Assembly: GCA_949130495.1 (NCBI GenBank)
Contig: OX422210.1
Location: 191,875,619 to 191,939,618, forward strand
Direction: 5' to 3'
Length of the DNA stretch: 64,000 nucleotides
Source of the DNA: Sambucus nigra
Lineage: Eukaryota; Streptophyta; Magnoliopsida; Dipsacales; Adoxaceae
Part shown: one piece after another, positions 1-11,239 of the stretch
How the letters are laid out: each line of letters starts with the position of its first letter
How positions within the stretch are numbered: the first letter of the stretch is position 1
Program-made: the position numbers and the translations under genes
Notes under the pieces: generated by a model
What the model was told of the DNA's origin: nothing
The model's database searches: none
What the model saw: the letters and a program-made list of their open reading frames with translations, nothing else

Positions 1-998
1 CTAAAAAATGGAGGAATTTTATTATCCGAGGTCCAAAGAGGTTTAAAGAGCCCAAAAAATTGAAAGGCAGTAAAAGTAAATTCATGCCAATTATGGGCCA
101 TTTAGGTTTTTACACCAATTCTCCAAAGTTTGAGAATTTAGTTTAAACACCTCTAAAAGAAAATATATTTTAGGGAGTTTGGTTGGAGAATTAAAACGGG
201 TTTGCACGTCCTTGAAATTCTTAAAAAAGCGCTAAATAGTTTTGGACGTTATTGGTGTGGAAATCACATTGACTTTGATTTGTTGATTTACATAAGACGA
301 TGTCATTTAAATTCAACAAATTTTTACACCTAAGGATACTTTTGATGCTCATTCGTTAGGAGTACAAATATGCATCGTGCACATATGATTGATTGAGTTG
401 ATTTACCTATCGAATGTGTTCACACCCATACATTCCATTTTCATGACTTGGTTGTTTGAGTTTAAATCCATGGTGTGATTTTTTTTGTATCATGTTTTAC
501 ATATTTTTTTCAAATGGTATCAAATTTTTTTTTGTTCGAAAAATTTGAAAAATCAAAAATAGTTTGTGAAGTTTTTTTTTAGCAACTCTTTGCTAGATCA
601 CGTTTTTCATATTGTTTGATGCCTTGTTTTGAATACCGTGTCACCCCGATTTTTCTTGTTTTGGGGGAGAAAGAATTATCTTATTTGGGGGGAGTTTTGA
701 TATTTGACTTATGCTTATCACTTATTGGTATCTATGTTTATCTCATTTCAAACTCGATACGTCACTTGGTATTTTTTCTTTATCTCATGTGTGTAGGTAC
801 TACATTGATTATCACTGAATTGCACACCCTATGAGAAAAGATTTGAGATTCTTGAAGATTTGAAGAACAAACGATGGAGACTATTCATTTGTATCTTTCC
901 AATTTTGGGCTGATGGGAGGGTAGATTTGTATAGGCATTGTTGTTATTTGATAATTCGGATTTTTTATGTATGTACTGGCATAGACATAGGGGGATAT
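1..998 (+). mobile_element. F1 gag-only LTR retroelement, 3' internal part, cut by the window start
   Basis: This is non-coding internal sequence that matches, inverted, the stretch from about 16756 to 17720 in the complete F1 copy, and also 32800-33703 in the tandem F1 copy. Shared landmarks include the run around TTTGGACGTTATTGGTGTGG at 240-259. It ends in a polypurine tract (TAGGGGGA, 988-995) just before the LTR. No protein is recognised here. The rest of the element lies to the left of the window. Confidence 0.75.
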
Positions 999-2090
999 TG
1001 GTAAGGATATTTTTCTCATGTCCAACATGTTACATTTGTGTATGTCATATGCCGCTACATTTTGCACGTCACCTCATATGACGGCCTCAATCCAAATTCG
1101 GGAATTAAGCATTCATTATCTCCATTAATGTGCCCCATATCTGCCTCAACAACTTCACGTTCCATGATTTTAGGGACTTTATGCAAGTGGTACGCAAGAG
1201 AAGTCAAAACTGTGAAAGAAAGGCAAGATAGGAAAGTTCAAGGGCATTTTCGTAATTTTACAGCCATATTCCGTAGGTTTGGTCAACTTGAAAGTTGAAG
1301 AGATCGCCGCAAGGAAGATACTGGAAGAAATGGAACCCCAATCCGAGCTACGGTGAAGGAGTTATGACCTTTTGAAGATGGAGAAAATTCCTTGAAGAAT
1401 GCTGTTTTCTTTTAACCCCAAATCAGTGAGGTACCGCAAACCCCATGGGGAACCGTTCCGAGGTACACCAGTACCGGTTCGGGGTACCTGACACTGGCAA
1501 GAGTCCCAAAATTTTAAAATTCATTTTGGATTCCTTTAAAAGCCAACTTCGGAGGAGTTATTTTAGAAGACTTGGAGAGACGTTTTTGAGAGTTCTATTA
1601 GCTCAAGTCTTCATATTTTTGAGTCCCAAAACTCATGTTTTGATTCACACATCATTGCCAAATCTTTGTGAATCCTTTTGTAACCCAAGAATACAACCTT
1701 GTGTTTGTTCATACTCTTGTGGAGAAGACCGTCTTTCTTCTTCATTGCTGCCCTCCTGGAAAGGGAAATTTCCAACCGACAAACTTGTGGAGAAGCCGTT
1801 TCTCTTTTCCATTGCTGACCACCTGGAGTTCCTACGGGAGATTTCAACCGAGACATCGATATCGACGCCTTAGGGTATTTTATATGTCGCACTTATTTCA
1901 TTGTGATCCGTGTAAGCCGTTTTCTTACAAATTATAGTGAAATAAAAGGTTTTGCCCCTTTGGGGGATTTTTCCTGAAATTGTTTGTTTTATCCTGCATG
2001 CTATGTTTTAGGGTTTAACTAAAATTTCGGATTAATTAAAATTGGATTTAATTTGATAAGTCGCAATATTTTCCCTGTAGCGATTCTATA
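999..2090 (+). repeat. F1-type 3' LTR, divergent or chimeric
   Basis: The LTR starts at TGGTAAGG after the polypurine tract and ends near GTAGCGATTCTATA, the position equal to the LTR ends at 34785 and 38044. The first 70 bases and the last 480 or so match other F1 LTRs, including the polyadenylation-like AATAAAAGG near 1941 and the segment from GTGGAGAAGCCG on. The middle (about 1070-1560) does not match them. It carries a phrase close to one in the Athila-type LTR at 21330-21385. The left LTR is outside the window. The short open frames here are chance. Confidence 0.65.
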
Positions 2091-2204
2091 ATTTTATTAT
2101 ACTCGTTTACAGCCAGTTACCCAACTCCTCCCCTATCACCTTCTCTAATGCCTTGAGCCACGATTCACTAGCCAACAATGCCGTATTTTTCGTAAATTTA
2201 TATT
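2091..2204. other. Unassigned spacer
   Basis: Short non-coding stretch between the F1 LTR and the AT-rich repeat. Nothing is recognised in it. Confidence 0.4.
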
Positions 2205-2460
2205 ACATAATTGTTATATAAGTTATAAAACTTATATAACAATCATGTAATATAAGTTATATAACATAGTTGTTATATAAGCATGTAATATAAGTTATAT
2301 AACATAGTTGTTATATTAGTTGTAATTCTTATATAACAGTTATGTTATATAAAATCTTATATAACAGTTATGTTATATAAGGTATATAACATAACTGTTA
2401 TAACTACCATAATTGTTATAACAGTTAACAGTATAACAAGTTTTATATAACATGGTTATT
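2205..2460. repeat. AT-rich tandem and palindromic repeat (GTTATATAA type)
   Basis: Dense irregular repetition of GTTATATAA, TTATATAAC and ACATAGTTGTTATATAA in both orientations, so the block is both tandem and self-complementary. Units of about 10 to 30 bp are imperfect. Probably an expanded AT microsatellite or minisatellite able to form hairpins. No gene. Confidence 0.8.
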
Positions 2461-2618
2461 CTACTCACGAACAATCCAAAAAAGCATCTGAACCAAAAAT
2501 TGCCAAAAATTTTGCATCTGTCATGGCATCAAAGATAGCAAAAACATCAAAGTTAGAACCGATCTCCAGCCATAATAGATAACCATCAATATTTTATGAA
2601 GAATCTATTCTGAAGGAG

Positions 2619-3534
2619 ATGGAAATGCCTTTCAAACACACGGTGGTAGGGAAATTCTGACATGCACATCCATCCATAAATGGTATTCGAAAGTTATTTT
2701 CTACTCTCCAACCGAAAGTAGCGTATCATATTGGTCTTATAGATAAAAAATATATACTGATTAGATTAGATCATATAGAAGACGACCTGGTTTATATATT
2801 GATTTCCCATGAGGACGTTCAAATGGGATCTTAAGTTTCATCCGGACCTTGAATTTTCAATTGTGCCTTCATGGATTGCTTTTTCGCTTCTACCTATCCA
2901 CTTATATAATAAAGATGCTCTATTTTCAATTGTCCAGGTGGGAGGAACCCCTCTAAAAGTGGACAATGCAACTGAATCTTTCGCTCGACCTAGCCAGGAG
3001 AAAGTTTGTGTAGAGAATGACTTAAATAAGACTCTCCCTTCGAGAGTGTGGATTGAGAACAAAGAAAAAGGAACAGGGTTTTGGCAACCCATTATATATG
3101 AAGACCTCCGTACTTTTTGTTATTATTATGAGAATAAATAACACGTACAAGATACATGCTACATGAGGAAGATGAAAATAGAAAGACGCAAGAGACCTGT
3201 CCAGATTGAGAAGAAGAATCCAAATTCAACTAAAGAATGGGTAAAGAGATCATTTAAAGAGAATACTATTTCTATCCCTGAATCAGTTACCGAAGAAGGA
3301 GAGATAATCAAAGAGAAACCTCCCAAAGAAAAGGAGCTAAAACAGAAGTTGATTACTTTTTTCTTGTTAAAGAAATCTATAGTTCATAGCCCATCAGAGC
3401 AAGAGATTAGAAATGCCCACAATCAAGTATCTTCAATGGATAAAAGTAGTGCAATTACATATTCAATCAGGGCTAGAGAGGAACCCCACCTGATAGGGAA
3501 TTCAGAAAGAGGACAAAAGGTTTCTTATCAATAG
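2619..3534 (+). pseudogene. LINE (plant L1-type) ORF1 relic with DUF4283-like domain and eroded zinc knuckle
   Basis: ORF1 of plant LINEs makes a nucleic-acid-binding protein needed for retrotransposition. The sequence starts with a frame reading MPFKHTVVGKF, then a TGA, then PSINGIRKLFSTLQPK and KKYILIRLD. A frameshift near 2800 leads into MRTFKWDLKFHPD, IVPSWIAF, LPIHLYNKDALFSI and LPSRVWIENKEKGTGFWQ, the usual DUF4283 order. The zinc knuckle CX2CX4HX4C is visible at 3114-3157, but its second Cys is Tyr and a TAA lies inside it. A lysine- and glutamate-rich tail follows in the same frame to 3534. Family assignment rests on motif order. The gene is dead: at least one frameshift and two internal stops. 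Confidence 0.78.
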
Positions 3535-3645
3535 GAAAACAATAATCCTAAAGAGGATTTCCACTTAAAGATACCAGAGAGGGAAGTGGAAGCCAATAAT
3601 GCAAAAGAAGGTAATCAGGAAGAAGGAATGTGTTGAGTTAGTGTA

Positions 3646-3873
3646 ATGCAACACAGAGGTCAATCTCAGAGCTGTAATGCTACTAAAAGCTTCAGATTTT
3701 TAAATTTATGGACTAAAAAGAAGGAATGCGTTGAGTTAGTGGGAAATACATGGAATGAAGTTAAGTGTCCTAATCCAATAGGAGGTATCTATCTTAAATT
3801 GAAAGAAGTTAGAAGAAAATTGAGTACATGGAACAAAACCACATATGAACTCATCTATAACCATAATCCATAG
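3646..3873 (+). pseudogene. LINE ORF2 fragment, linker between endonuclease and reverse transcriptase
   Basis: This frame reads SFRFLNLWTKKKECVELV, a tryptophan, GGIYLKLKEVRRKLSTWNKT, then a stop. That is the pattern of the plant LINE ORF2 stretch lying between the endonuclease and the RT (FRF-N-W, then a K-L-K and W-N-K block). It sits about 110 bp after the ORF1 relic and in the same frame class. Most of ORF2 must therefore have been deleted: no apurinic endonuclease before it and no RT after it. The adjoining text repeats a GAAGGAATG(T/C)GTTGAGTTAGTG segment at 3621 and 3721, a short local duplication. Confidence 0.6.
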
Positions 3874-5690
3874 GGGCTTTTTGTAATTTTATAAAGAAGA
3901 ACAATTAATTATAATCATTTACTACATATTCCATTAATAAGATCCTTGATGAATCAATTCAATGAAAAACTCCACAAACAGGGCAAGCATCAATATGTGA
4001 TTTACAGACTGGTAGATAAATGAACAACATGTCAAGAAATTGTTAATTATGTTGTCCTAATTGAGTGTGAGAAGATTATAAGAAGCAACCATTTTTAAAG
4101 ACATGAGAAGTGCTTTAAATTCAAATGATAAACACAATTATAGAACTAATACATCATATCATATAGTGATAAGATGTTCTCCGAACTAATACATCATAGT
4201 AGACCCAGTGGTGTTGCAAATAACGTCATATTAATTTGTCTCAATGAAAGATGTCTGAAAATAAGATGTGAAGTTTTATATTTATATACATCAAATTTGA
4301 TAAACTACTTCTCCAAACATACAAATTTGTATCACAGAACGTCTATGTAAAAGTTTTCAAACTGCTATCAAATATCTAAAGCCTCTATTCAACCTGAACC
4401 CAAAACCACATAGAAAAAAAAGTTTCATTCCCTCAAAACTACAACACAATCACAATGTAAACAAACAAATTTATAGCATTATAGGACTTGGGTATACCTC
4501 TGCGTATGAGAAATGGGAGAGAGGATGCATTTAAAACAAAAACAAAATTAATAAATTGAGGCCACACAATATACACGTACAACAATAACTCTACCCCTAC
4601 CCAAAAAAGGAAAAAAATCATCAAAACCTATACATACAAAGATGGTGGTGAAACATCAGATTTCTACCAACAGACCATACAAAAGTAGCTTCCAATTATT
4701 TTATAACAAAACATTGACAAAAATAATTTTACGAGGAAGATAGACCAAAGGTATTACCTATTCAATGCTCGTTATCAGTTTTATTTCATCAAGCGCAGGT
4801 AAATTCATTAATTCAATACCCTTTAGTGTAGATTATCACATCAATTTCAGACAAAATCTAGTGACACATTGCCTATCCAAGTCACTATTTTTTATAAGAA
4901 TGTACTTAACAATAACAATAGATTTTTTTAAAACTAAACAATACCAACAGATTTTGTAAATGGAAACAATACCAATACATTCCAACTTTGTTCTATCTAA
5001 AACAAATGATTACATTAATGACTGAGTTCATACACATAAATACGGAGAGACAACGTGTCACTATCCCATAACAATATAATTCTGAATGGAGGGGGAACCA
5101 AATAACAAAAACAAACCCACGAAATTACATCACTAAATCAGTCAAGTCAATTACAGCAACGAAATGAAGCAATGAAGCAATGAAGTACATTAAAAAAAAT
5201 TCTAACTGACAACATAAAATTAATTATTATCCAAAATCCTTAAATAGAGTAAATTACAGCAAAGTTCACATTTTAATTCAGAGCAAAAATAACACTAAAA
5301 CACTTAGAGCAACGAAATGAAGCAATAAAGAAAAATTCACATCATAATTCAGAGCAAAAATAACCAAACCAAATGAAATGTTTATATACCCATTGAAAAC
5401 CAAATGAAGCAAATGATTTAAATACCAAATGATTTATACCCATTGAAAAAAGAACCAAATGAAGCAATGATTTATATATCCATTGAAAACCAAATGAAAT
5501 GAAATCGGTAACAAACCAAAAAAATGAACATACCAACGAAATGAAATGCTTTTGGGAAAGGGGCGAAAACGCATTCTAGGGTTCCTTGAGCTTCGAACTA
5601 ACCAAAACTCACAACAATAAAATGAAAGAAGAGAGGGGCAGGAGTTGTGAAAAGAGAGAGAGGAGAGAGAAGAAGGAGATTAAAGTTGGA
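3874..5690. other. AT-rich non-coding stretch, no gene recognised
   Basis: Only short chance frames are present. From about 5160 to 5560 there is loose repetition of GAAATGAAGCAATGAAG and CATTGAAAACCAAATGAA, and 5640-5690 is a GA-rich tract. The last 150 bp resemble a transposon leader read on the minus strand, but I could not find a protein to go with it. Confidence 0.5.
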
Positions 5691-6210
5691 TGAAAATTTG
5701 TGTGACTCCTAATACCAGTCACCAATTAAGTATTTAAGGCAAAGTTTGTGACTGCTAGGAGATATTACAAATTTGTGAGTGTCAATAGCGGTTACAAATT
5801 AAGTCTTAAGCTAAAATTTGTGAATGCTACGAGCAGTTACAAATTTATGACTGTCGACGGTAGTCACAAATTTAGTATAAGACCAAAATTTATGACTCTT
5901 CATAGCAGTTATAATTTTATGACTGCTCATAAGAGTCATAACTTATCCCTACTGATAAATTTATGATTCCTTATGACAGTTATAAATTTTTCGCTGCTTC
6001 TAGGAGTTACAAATTAATTATATGCTGACATTTGTAACTATCATTAGCGGTGACAAATTAATTGACTCAAATTTTTTATTACCCATTGATTTTATCACCC
6101 CTAATGGGAGTTACAAATAATTTTGTGACTGCTCCTGGGAGTGATAAGTTTGTCACCCCCATTAGTAGTCACAATAAGGCAGTCACAAAATTAGCATTTT
6201 TGAGTTAGGG
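5690..6210 (-). mobile_element. Probable DNA-transposon terminus with subterminal repeats (CACTA-like)
   Basis: About a dozen degenerate copies of a 30-45-bp unit centred on GTGACTGC, a variable triplet or two, then AGTTACAAATT. They occur in direct and inverted forms (TTGTGAC and GTCACAA). Dense subterminal repeats like these bind transposase in En/Spm elements. Read on the minus strand the block begins at 6210 with CCCTAACTCAAAAATGC, one base away from a CACTA start. The other end was not found and no target duplication could be identified, so the superfamily is a guess. Confidence 0.45.
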
Positions 6211-6239
6211 AACATAAACCCAACCTAGAGTTTTCAATG

Positions 6240-6851
6240 TTAAGTGTAAAATTCAACATAATTAAATAATCAATTCATTGAGCTTGATACATTAATTGAG
6301 ACTATTAGTGTAGGCCTCTTAACTTTGTTTGTTAAAAGTAACTAGAGTGTTTGAGGATGCATTATACATGTCGGTAAATATACCATTTGCGCTAGTTAAT
6401 TTGATGACCAATTATCGCACGCGTTAACGACCAAACATATTTCGTGCTTTAGATTAGTTTGTGCTCTTCTTTTAACTAATTAATTAATTTTACAGAATTT
6501 TAATTTTATCTAAGATACTTTATGATTTGGAGGATTGAATCCCAACCTCATTTTCCAAAAAGTGTTTTAAAACCAAAATTTTCAGTCTTTACTTTTAGTA
6601 ATTTAATTACGCACTTTCATAGCTTAATTTGTCTACGTAATTAGAAAGTTTCCAAAGTACAACTCATCACCTTTTTCTTTCTTTCTCGAGTCGAATCCTA
6701 TAACTAAGAATCCAATCCTATCGTCATCGTTTAGCAACTTATTCCTCGAGAATTCGACCCCGTCTTACCGGTTATTTCTTGAGCGAACGGCTTGCACATG
6801 AGTCGTAGGTACACACATAGCACACACATCTTTTGTTTCTCATCGAGTTTT
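6240..6851 (+). repeat. Right part of the 5' LTR of the Athila-type element (inferred)
   Basis: Non-coding sequence directly upstream of an Athila-type primer binding site. Only the 3' part of the LTR is likely present, because its left side runs into the transposon terminus ending at 6210. It shares no obvious text with the LTR piece at 21048-21905. That fits if the two are opposite halves of one LTR. The left boundary is uncertain. Confidence 0.4.
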
Positions 6852-6869
6852 TGGCGTTGTTATTGGGGA
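6852..6869 (+). other. Primer binding site of the Athila-type element
   Basis: TGGCGTTGTTATTGGGGA is a mutated form of TGGCGCCGTTGCCGGGGA, the site used by Athila/Tat elements and complementary to the 3' end of tRNA-Asp. It lies before the gag relic, at the position expected right after the 5' LTR. Confidence 0.7.
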
Positions 6870-7109
6870 GTAGGTAGATTGTAGGTTAAGTTGAATTGAT
6901 ATTAATATCACTCTAATTCCTAAAACACCAAAAAAATCATAAATCCCAAAAATACAAAATAAAAAATCAAATATAAAAAATTCAAAAAAATAAATAAAAA
7001 GAAAAATAATAATAATTTCTCTCAAGCCCTTAAATGCAAAATACACAATCCACTCCAAATCTCGAGCCAATAATGAACCTCCCATTTTTTAGCAATGATA
7101 CTCTAAATT

Positions 7110-8480
7110 TTTAGGTACCACCGAGAACACCTCCTACACCGAGTAGTCATACCACGAGTGGAACGCCAAGAAATTTCGGTGAGGGTAGTGATTCTTCAAG
7201 TGTGAGTGTGATGTCGACAATGATAATTTCAAAATGGGAGAGGGTGAGATTTCGTATCGCCCTATAATAGACTTCTTATATATTCAGAGAAAATTGTTGC
7301 GTCGGTATGCATTATATTCCCGTATAATGCAAGGAAATTTCGCATTAGGAATCGGATTATTCAAATACTTCTTATTTTTCAGGGCATGGAGTCAGAGAAG
7401 CCAAATCTCCACATTCTTGAACTCGAAGAGGCTTGCTAAAAATGTAATAATCAAGCATGAACCCAAGACGGTGTATATCTACTTGGCTTTGGTTTTTAGC
7501 ACCGAACTCTATTGTTACGTGGAGAGACATACAAGATAGATTTATCTAATAGTTCTTTCCCGTCAACATTACTAGGACAAAAATTCCAACATTTAAGTAA
7601 CATGATAGTGAGCCCTTTGATATGTGTTAGGAGAGGTTCAATGAGTTGGTTAAGATGTGCCCACATCACAGTTTTGAGAAGTGGAGACTCATCTCCTACT
7701 TCCATCATGGCCTTACACTAAGATAAAAGTAACTCGTAGAAATAATGTTCTTAGGAGAGTTATTCAGGTTAGATGTGGATGATGCGGAGGCTAATTTTAA
7801 GTAATTAATCGAGACTACTCAATCCTTGGACACATCGTATCCGAACACCGAACCTAAGGATAAAATCAGGCCCATATCTCCTTCCTTGTTCGGACTCTAC
7901 CACTTGGACAAGGAAGCCAAGTTGAAGCTCCAAATTACTCAATTAGAAAATTAGTTAAAATACATGGTAGAAGCTAGGGGTAGAGATACATTCGAATCAT
8001 CTCGAGCTTTAAAGGAGAATAGTTTCACTATTTATGAGGCGGGACATTTAATGAAAGAATGTCCTACTCTTCCTGCCTATAAGATTATGCTGCAAGAGAA
8101 AGTTGAAGAGGTGGGAGCATATAAATGTAACTTTAACACCCCTCACGGGAATTCTTATAATCACTCATGGAGGAACCATCCCGATTTTAATTATGGGCAA
8201 CCAAATGCATCGTTGAATTCATATCAACACATTTCCCAACAACCACCATCCCTCCCATATTTCTAATAAGCACCACAAATGCAAGTGCCTCCTCTTGTTC
8301 CATATGTGATCCCATAACAGAAGAGCCTCGAGGACACTCTTGCCTTATTCATGAAAAATTAGTCAGCAATTAGTGCCCGAATTGCTCAAAATTTTGCCTA
8401 CCTAAAGGCATCGCTATCTAATTTGCAATCCTCTTTGAGTGTCTTAGAGAAGGGGAAGTTTCCTGCCTAAGGCCAACGAC
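7110..8480 (+). pseudogene. gag: Athila-type Ty3/gypsy gag relic
   Basis: Gag forms the cytoplasmic particle that packages element RNA. Several frames have to be combined. A segment at 7300-7400 (GNFALGIGLFKYF) matches the start of Athila gag, and RFNELVKMCPHHSFEKW is read at about 7636-7686. The knuckle region near 8025-8080 reads FTIYEAGHLMKECPT. Both first cysteines of CX2CX4HX4C are gone, but GH and the last C remain. YNHSWRNHPDFNYGQP follows at about 8155-8202, a segment typical of Athila gag. Frameshifts and stops are frequent. No intact start is visible. Confidence 0.75.
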
Positions 8481-8856
8481 CTCCCAAAGGTAAAAAAATT
8501 TTAATATCTATCCCAAATGAAAATCAAGATCAATGTAAAGTGGTTACCACTCTACATAGTGGAAGATTTGTTGACTTGTCACCTCCTCCACAAGACAAAC
8601 AAAATGATAAGGAGGTTTTGCGTAGAACGTAAGAGGCCGAAGATGCCAACTAAATGAAAGTGAGAAAGAAGACACAGTTGATCCTCAAGTGGTATTAAAA
8701 CCCCTGATAGTAGCATCATACCCTCAATAGTTGGTCCCTCATCCTAAAGGGGCCTCCCGTGATGACATTTTAGAGGTGCTTAAGAAAATGAAGATAAACC
8801 TACCCTTTCTTGAGGCTATAAATCAAATTCCCACATATGCTAAGTTCTTATAGGAC

Positions 8857-9656
8857 TTGCTCATGGTGAAACAAAAATTAAAGGTAAAAAAAAAGGTTTT
8901 ACTAGAACAAAATATTAGTTCGTTACTTTATAGTGACCTCCCGTCGAAGTATAAAAATCTGAGAGCCCCCACTATTTCGTGCATTATTCGATGTAGCAAA
9001 ATAGAGAGAGTTTTATTAGATTTAGGGGTGAGTGTCAACATTGTACCCTATTCCATCTATAGGAATCTTGATTTTTGATACTTAAACCCACTAAAATTAC
9101 TGTCTAATTTACAAATCGTTCCGTGAAGGTGCCTCATGGGGTACTTGAGGATGTGATCATCAAAGTTGGTACTTTCTACTTCTGGGTAGCTTTTGTCATT
9201 TAGGACACAGAGTTCTCCTTCCTATCAATCCATCATGTTCCCGTCATTCTTGGCCGCCCTTTCCTAACTGCGAATAACGCATTGATTAATATGTGTAATG
9301 GGAAAATACATATAATGTTTGGGAATATGATACGTAAAATAAATATCTTCAACATCACCAAGATAATGGGTGATGATGAAGATTTACATGACACGAATCT
9401 TATCGAGGAGGTAGTACATAAATATTTTGAGGGTAATAATTTTAAGGATCCACTTGACTCATGTTTAGTGATGGTTAGCAAGATCAAGAGAGAGTATTCC
9501 AAATTCAATCATGAGGTGACTAGGATAAGGGAAATTCTAGGTGAGGCCAAGATTGAGGATGACATGAGAGATGTGAGTTGGGTCTCGCGATTCAAGGAGT
9601 TACCATTGAGGGAATCCTACAAGGTTACCACTGATATTAAATTTCCTAAACTCTAG
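8857..9656 (+). pseudogene. Athila-type aspartic protease relic and linker
   Basis: The retroviral-type aspartic protease cleaves the gag-pol polyprotein. The frame reads SDLPSKYKNL, then LLDLGVSVNIVPYSIYRNL, in which DLG replaces the usual active-site D-[ST/L]-G. A stop comes soon after. The second half continues through a frameshift with VPHGVLEDVIIKVGTFYFW and PVILGRPFLTANNALINM, the flap and ILGRPFL helix region. The frame from 9282 to 9656 continues toward the RT with no named domain. Broken by a stop near 9076 and at least one frameshift. Confidence 0.78.
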
Positions 9657-9761
9657 TTGAAGAAGCTACCTCCCGACGTCAAATATGCTTATTTGGGGGA
9701 GGATGAGACAAATCATGTTGTTTTCTCCTTTAGTCTAGATAAAAATAAATAAGGGAAGCTT

Positions 9762-10605
9762 ATGGTGATTTTGACGAAGAATAATGGTGCTTTTGGTTGG
9801 TCTATTATGTATTCGAAAGGTATAAGTCCCTTAATTTTTACCCATAAAATCTACCAAGAGGAGGACGTGAATCCCTTTAGGGAGATACAAAGAATATTGA
9901 ACCCGATCATGAAAGACGTGGTGAGAATGGAAATTATAAAGTTATTGGCTACGGGCATAATCTATCATATCCCGGATAGTAAATGGGTTAGTCCAATCCA
10001 AGTCGTTCCCAAGAAGTAAAAAATGATCGTGGTTGAGAAAGCAAAGGGATATTCATTCCAAAATGTACCACCACCGGGTGGTGTGTTTATATTGTTACCA
10101 AAAACAAAATGTCGACACTAAGAAAGACCACTTCCCATTGCCGTTCATGGACCAAATGATCGAAGGAGTTTCGGGCCACCCATTTTACTTTTTTTTAGAC
10201 GAGTATTTCGGTTATAACCAAATAAAGGTGGATAGCTTGACTAAGAAAAGACTACCTTCACATATCCTTTCGGCACTTTTTCCTATAAAAGGATGTCATT
10301 TAAATTATGTAATGTGCCTGCGAACTTTCAAAGGTGCATGTTAAGCCTTTTTAGCGACATGTTTGAGAGAGACCTTAAGGTGTTTATGGATGATTTTAGC
10401 ATTTTTGGCCCATCTTTTAACCAATGTCTTGCTAGTCTTGAGAATGTGCTTGCCCAATGTGTGGAACATAACCTAGAACTAAGTTATAAGAAATGCAAAT
10501 TCATGGTTATTGAAGTAGTAGTTCTAGTCCTCATAGTATCATCCAAGTGGATAGAACCAAAATTGACAGCATTGTCGAACTTCCCCCACCCATGTCCCTA
10601 AAAGA
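9762..10605 (+). pseudogene. Athila-type reverse transcriptase relic
   Basis: RT copies element RNA into cDNA. The first block (9762-10016) covers NNGAFGWSI, KGISPLIFTHKIYQEE, LNPIMKDVV and DSKWVSPIQVVPKK, ending at a TAA. The middle block (about 10020-10290) is scattered over frames. The last block from 10293 reads MSFKLCNVPANFQRCML, FERDLKVFMDDFSIFGPSF and LSYKKCKFMV. The catalytic box is F-M-D-D, the form used by Ty3/gypsy RTs. No full-length frame exists. Confidence 0.88.
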
Positions 10606-11215
10606 CGTGCGCAGATTTTTAGGACACGCGGGGTTCCATCATAGGTGTATTAAGGATTTTACCTCCATATCTAGACCCTTAAGTAACTTACTCATTAAGG
10701 ATGCCTGATTTGAGTGGAGGGAAGAGTGACAAAAGGCATTTGAGAAATTGAAGAGAGTTCTTATCTTCGCTCCCATCTTGCAAGCTTCGAATTGCACCAT
10801 TCCATTCCAGCTGATGTGTGATGTGAGTGACTATGAGGTACGGGCTATTTTAGGGGAAAAGGATATATAAACGGACCATGTAATATACTACGATAGCTTG
10901 ACTTTAATCGGACCCCAATTAAACTACTCCGCCACAGAGGAAGAGTTGCAAACGGTAGTGTTCGCCCTTCATAAATTCCTATCATATCTTATCGAGTCAC
11001 TCTTTATATGCTTTATAACCAACGCAACACTCAAACACTTCCTTTCCAAGAAGGACACAAAGCCTCACCTTATTAGGTGGATCTTTCTACTCAAAGAATT
11101 TGACCTTTCTATCAAAAATAGGAAAGAAGTAAAAAATGTCATATCCGACCACTTGTCTAGGCTCTCATCTGATGTGCCTCCAGATCCTGTACCCATAAAC
11201 GAGTATTTTTTGGAT
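10606..11215 (+). pseudogene. Connection and RNase H relic of the Athila-type element
   Basis: RNase H removes the RNA template during cDNA synthesis. The connection domain reads RRFLGHAGFHHRCIKDFTSISRP. It is followed, with stops at about 10708 and 10729, by FEKLKRVLIFAPILQ. The RNase H part gives QLMCDVSDYEVRAILGE, YYDSLTLIGPQLNYSATEEE, FALHKFLSYL and the end motif ISDHLSRL. The catalytic Asp (CDVSD) and Glu (TEEE) positions remain. The motifs run continuously with the upstream RT, so this is one pol. Confidence 0.85.
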
Positions 11216-11239
11216 TAGAAACTTTTTACTACTTCCTCT

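Noticed and set aside
4439..4624. 61-codon hydrophobic minus-strand frame
   Set aside because: Low-complexity AT-rich sequence with no domain or neighbour to support it.
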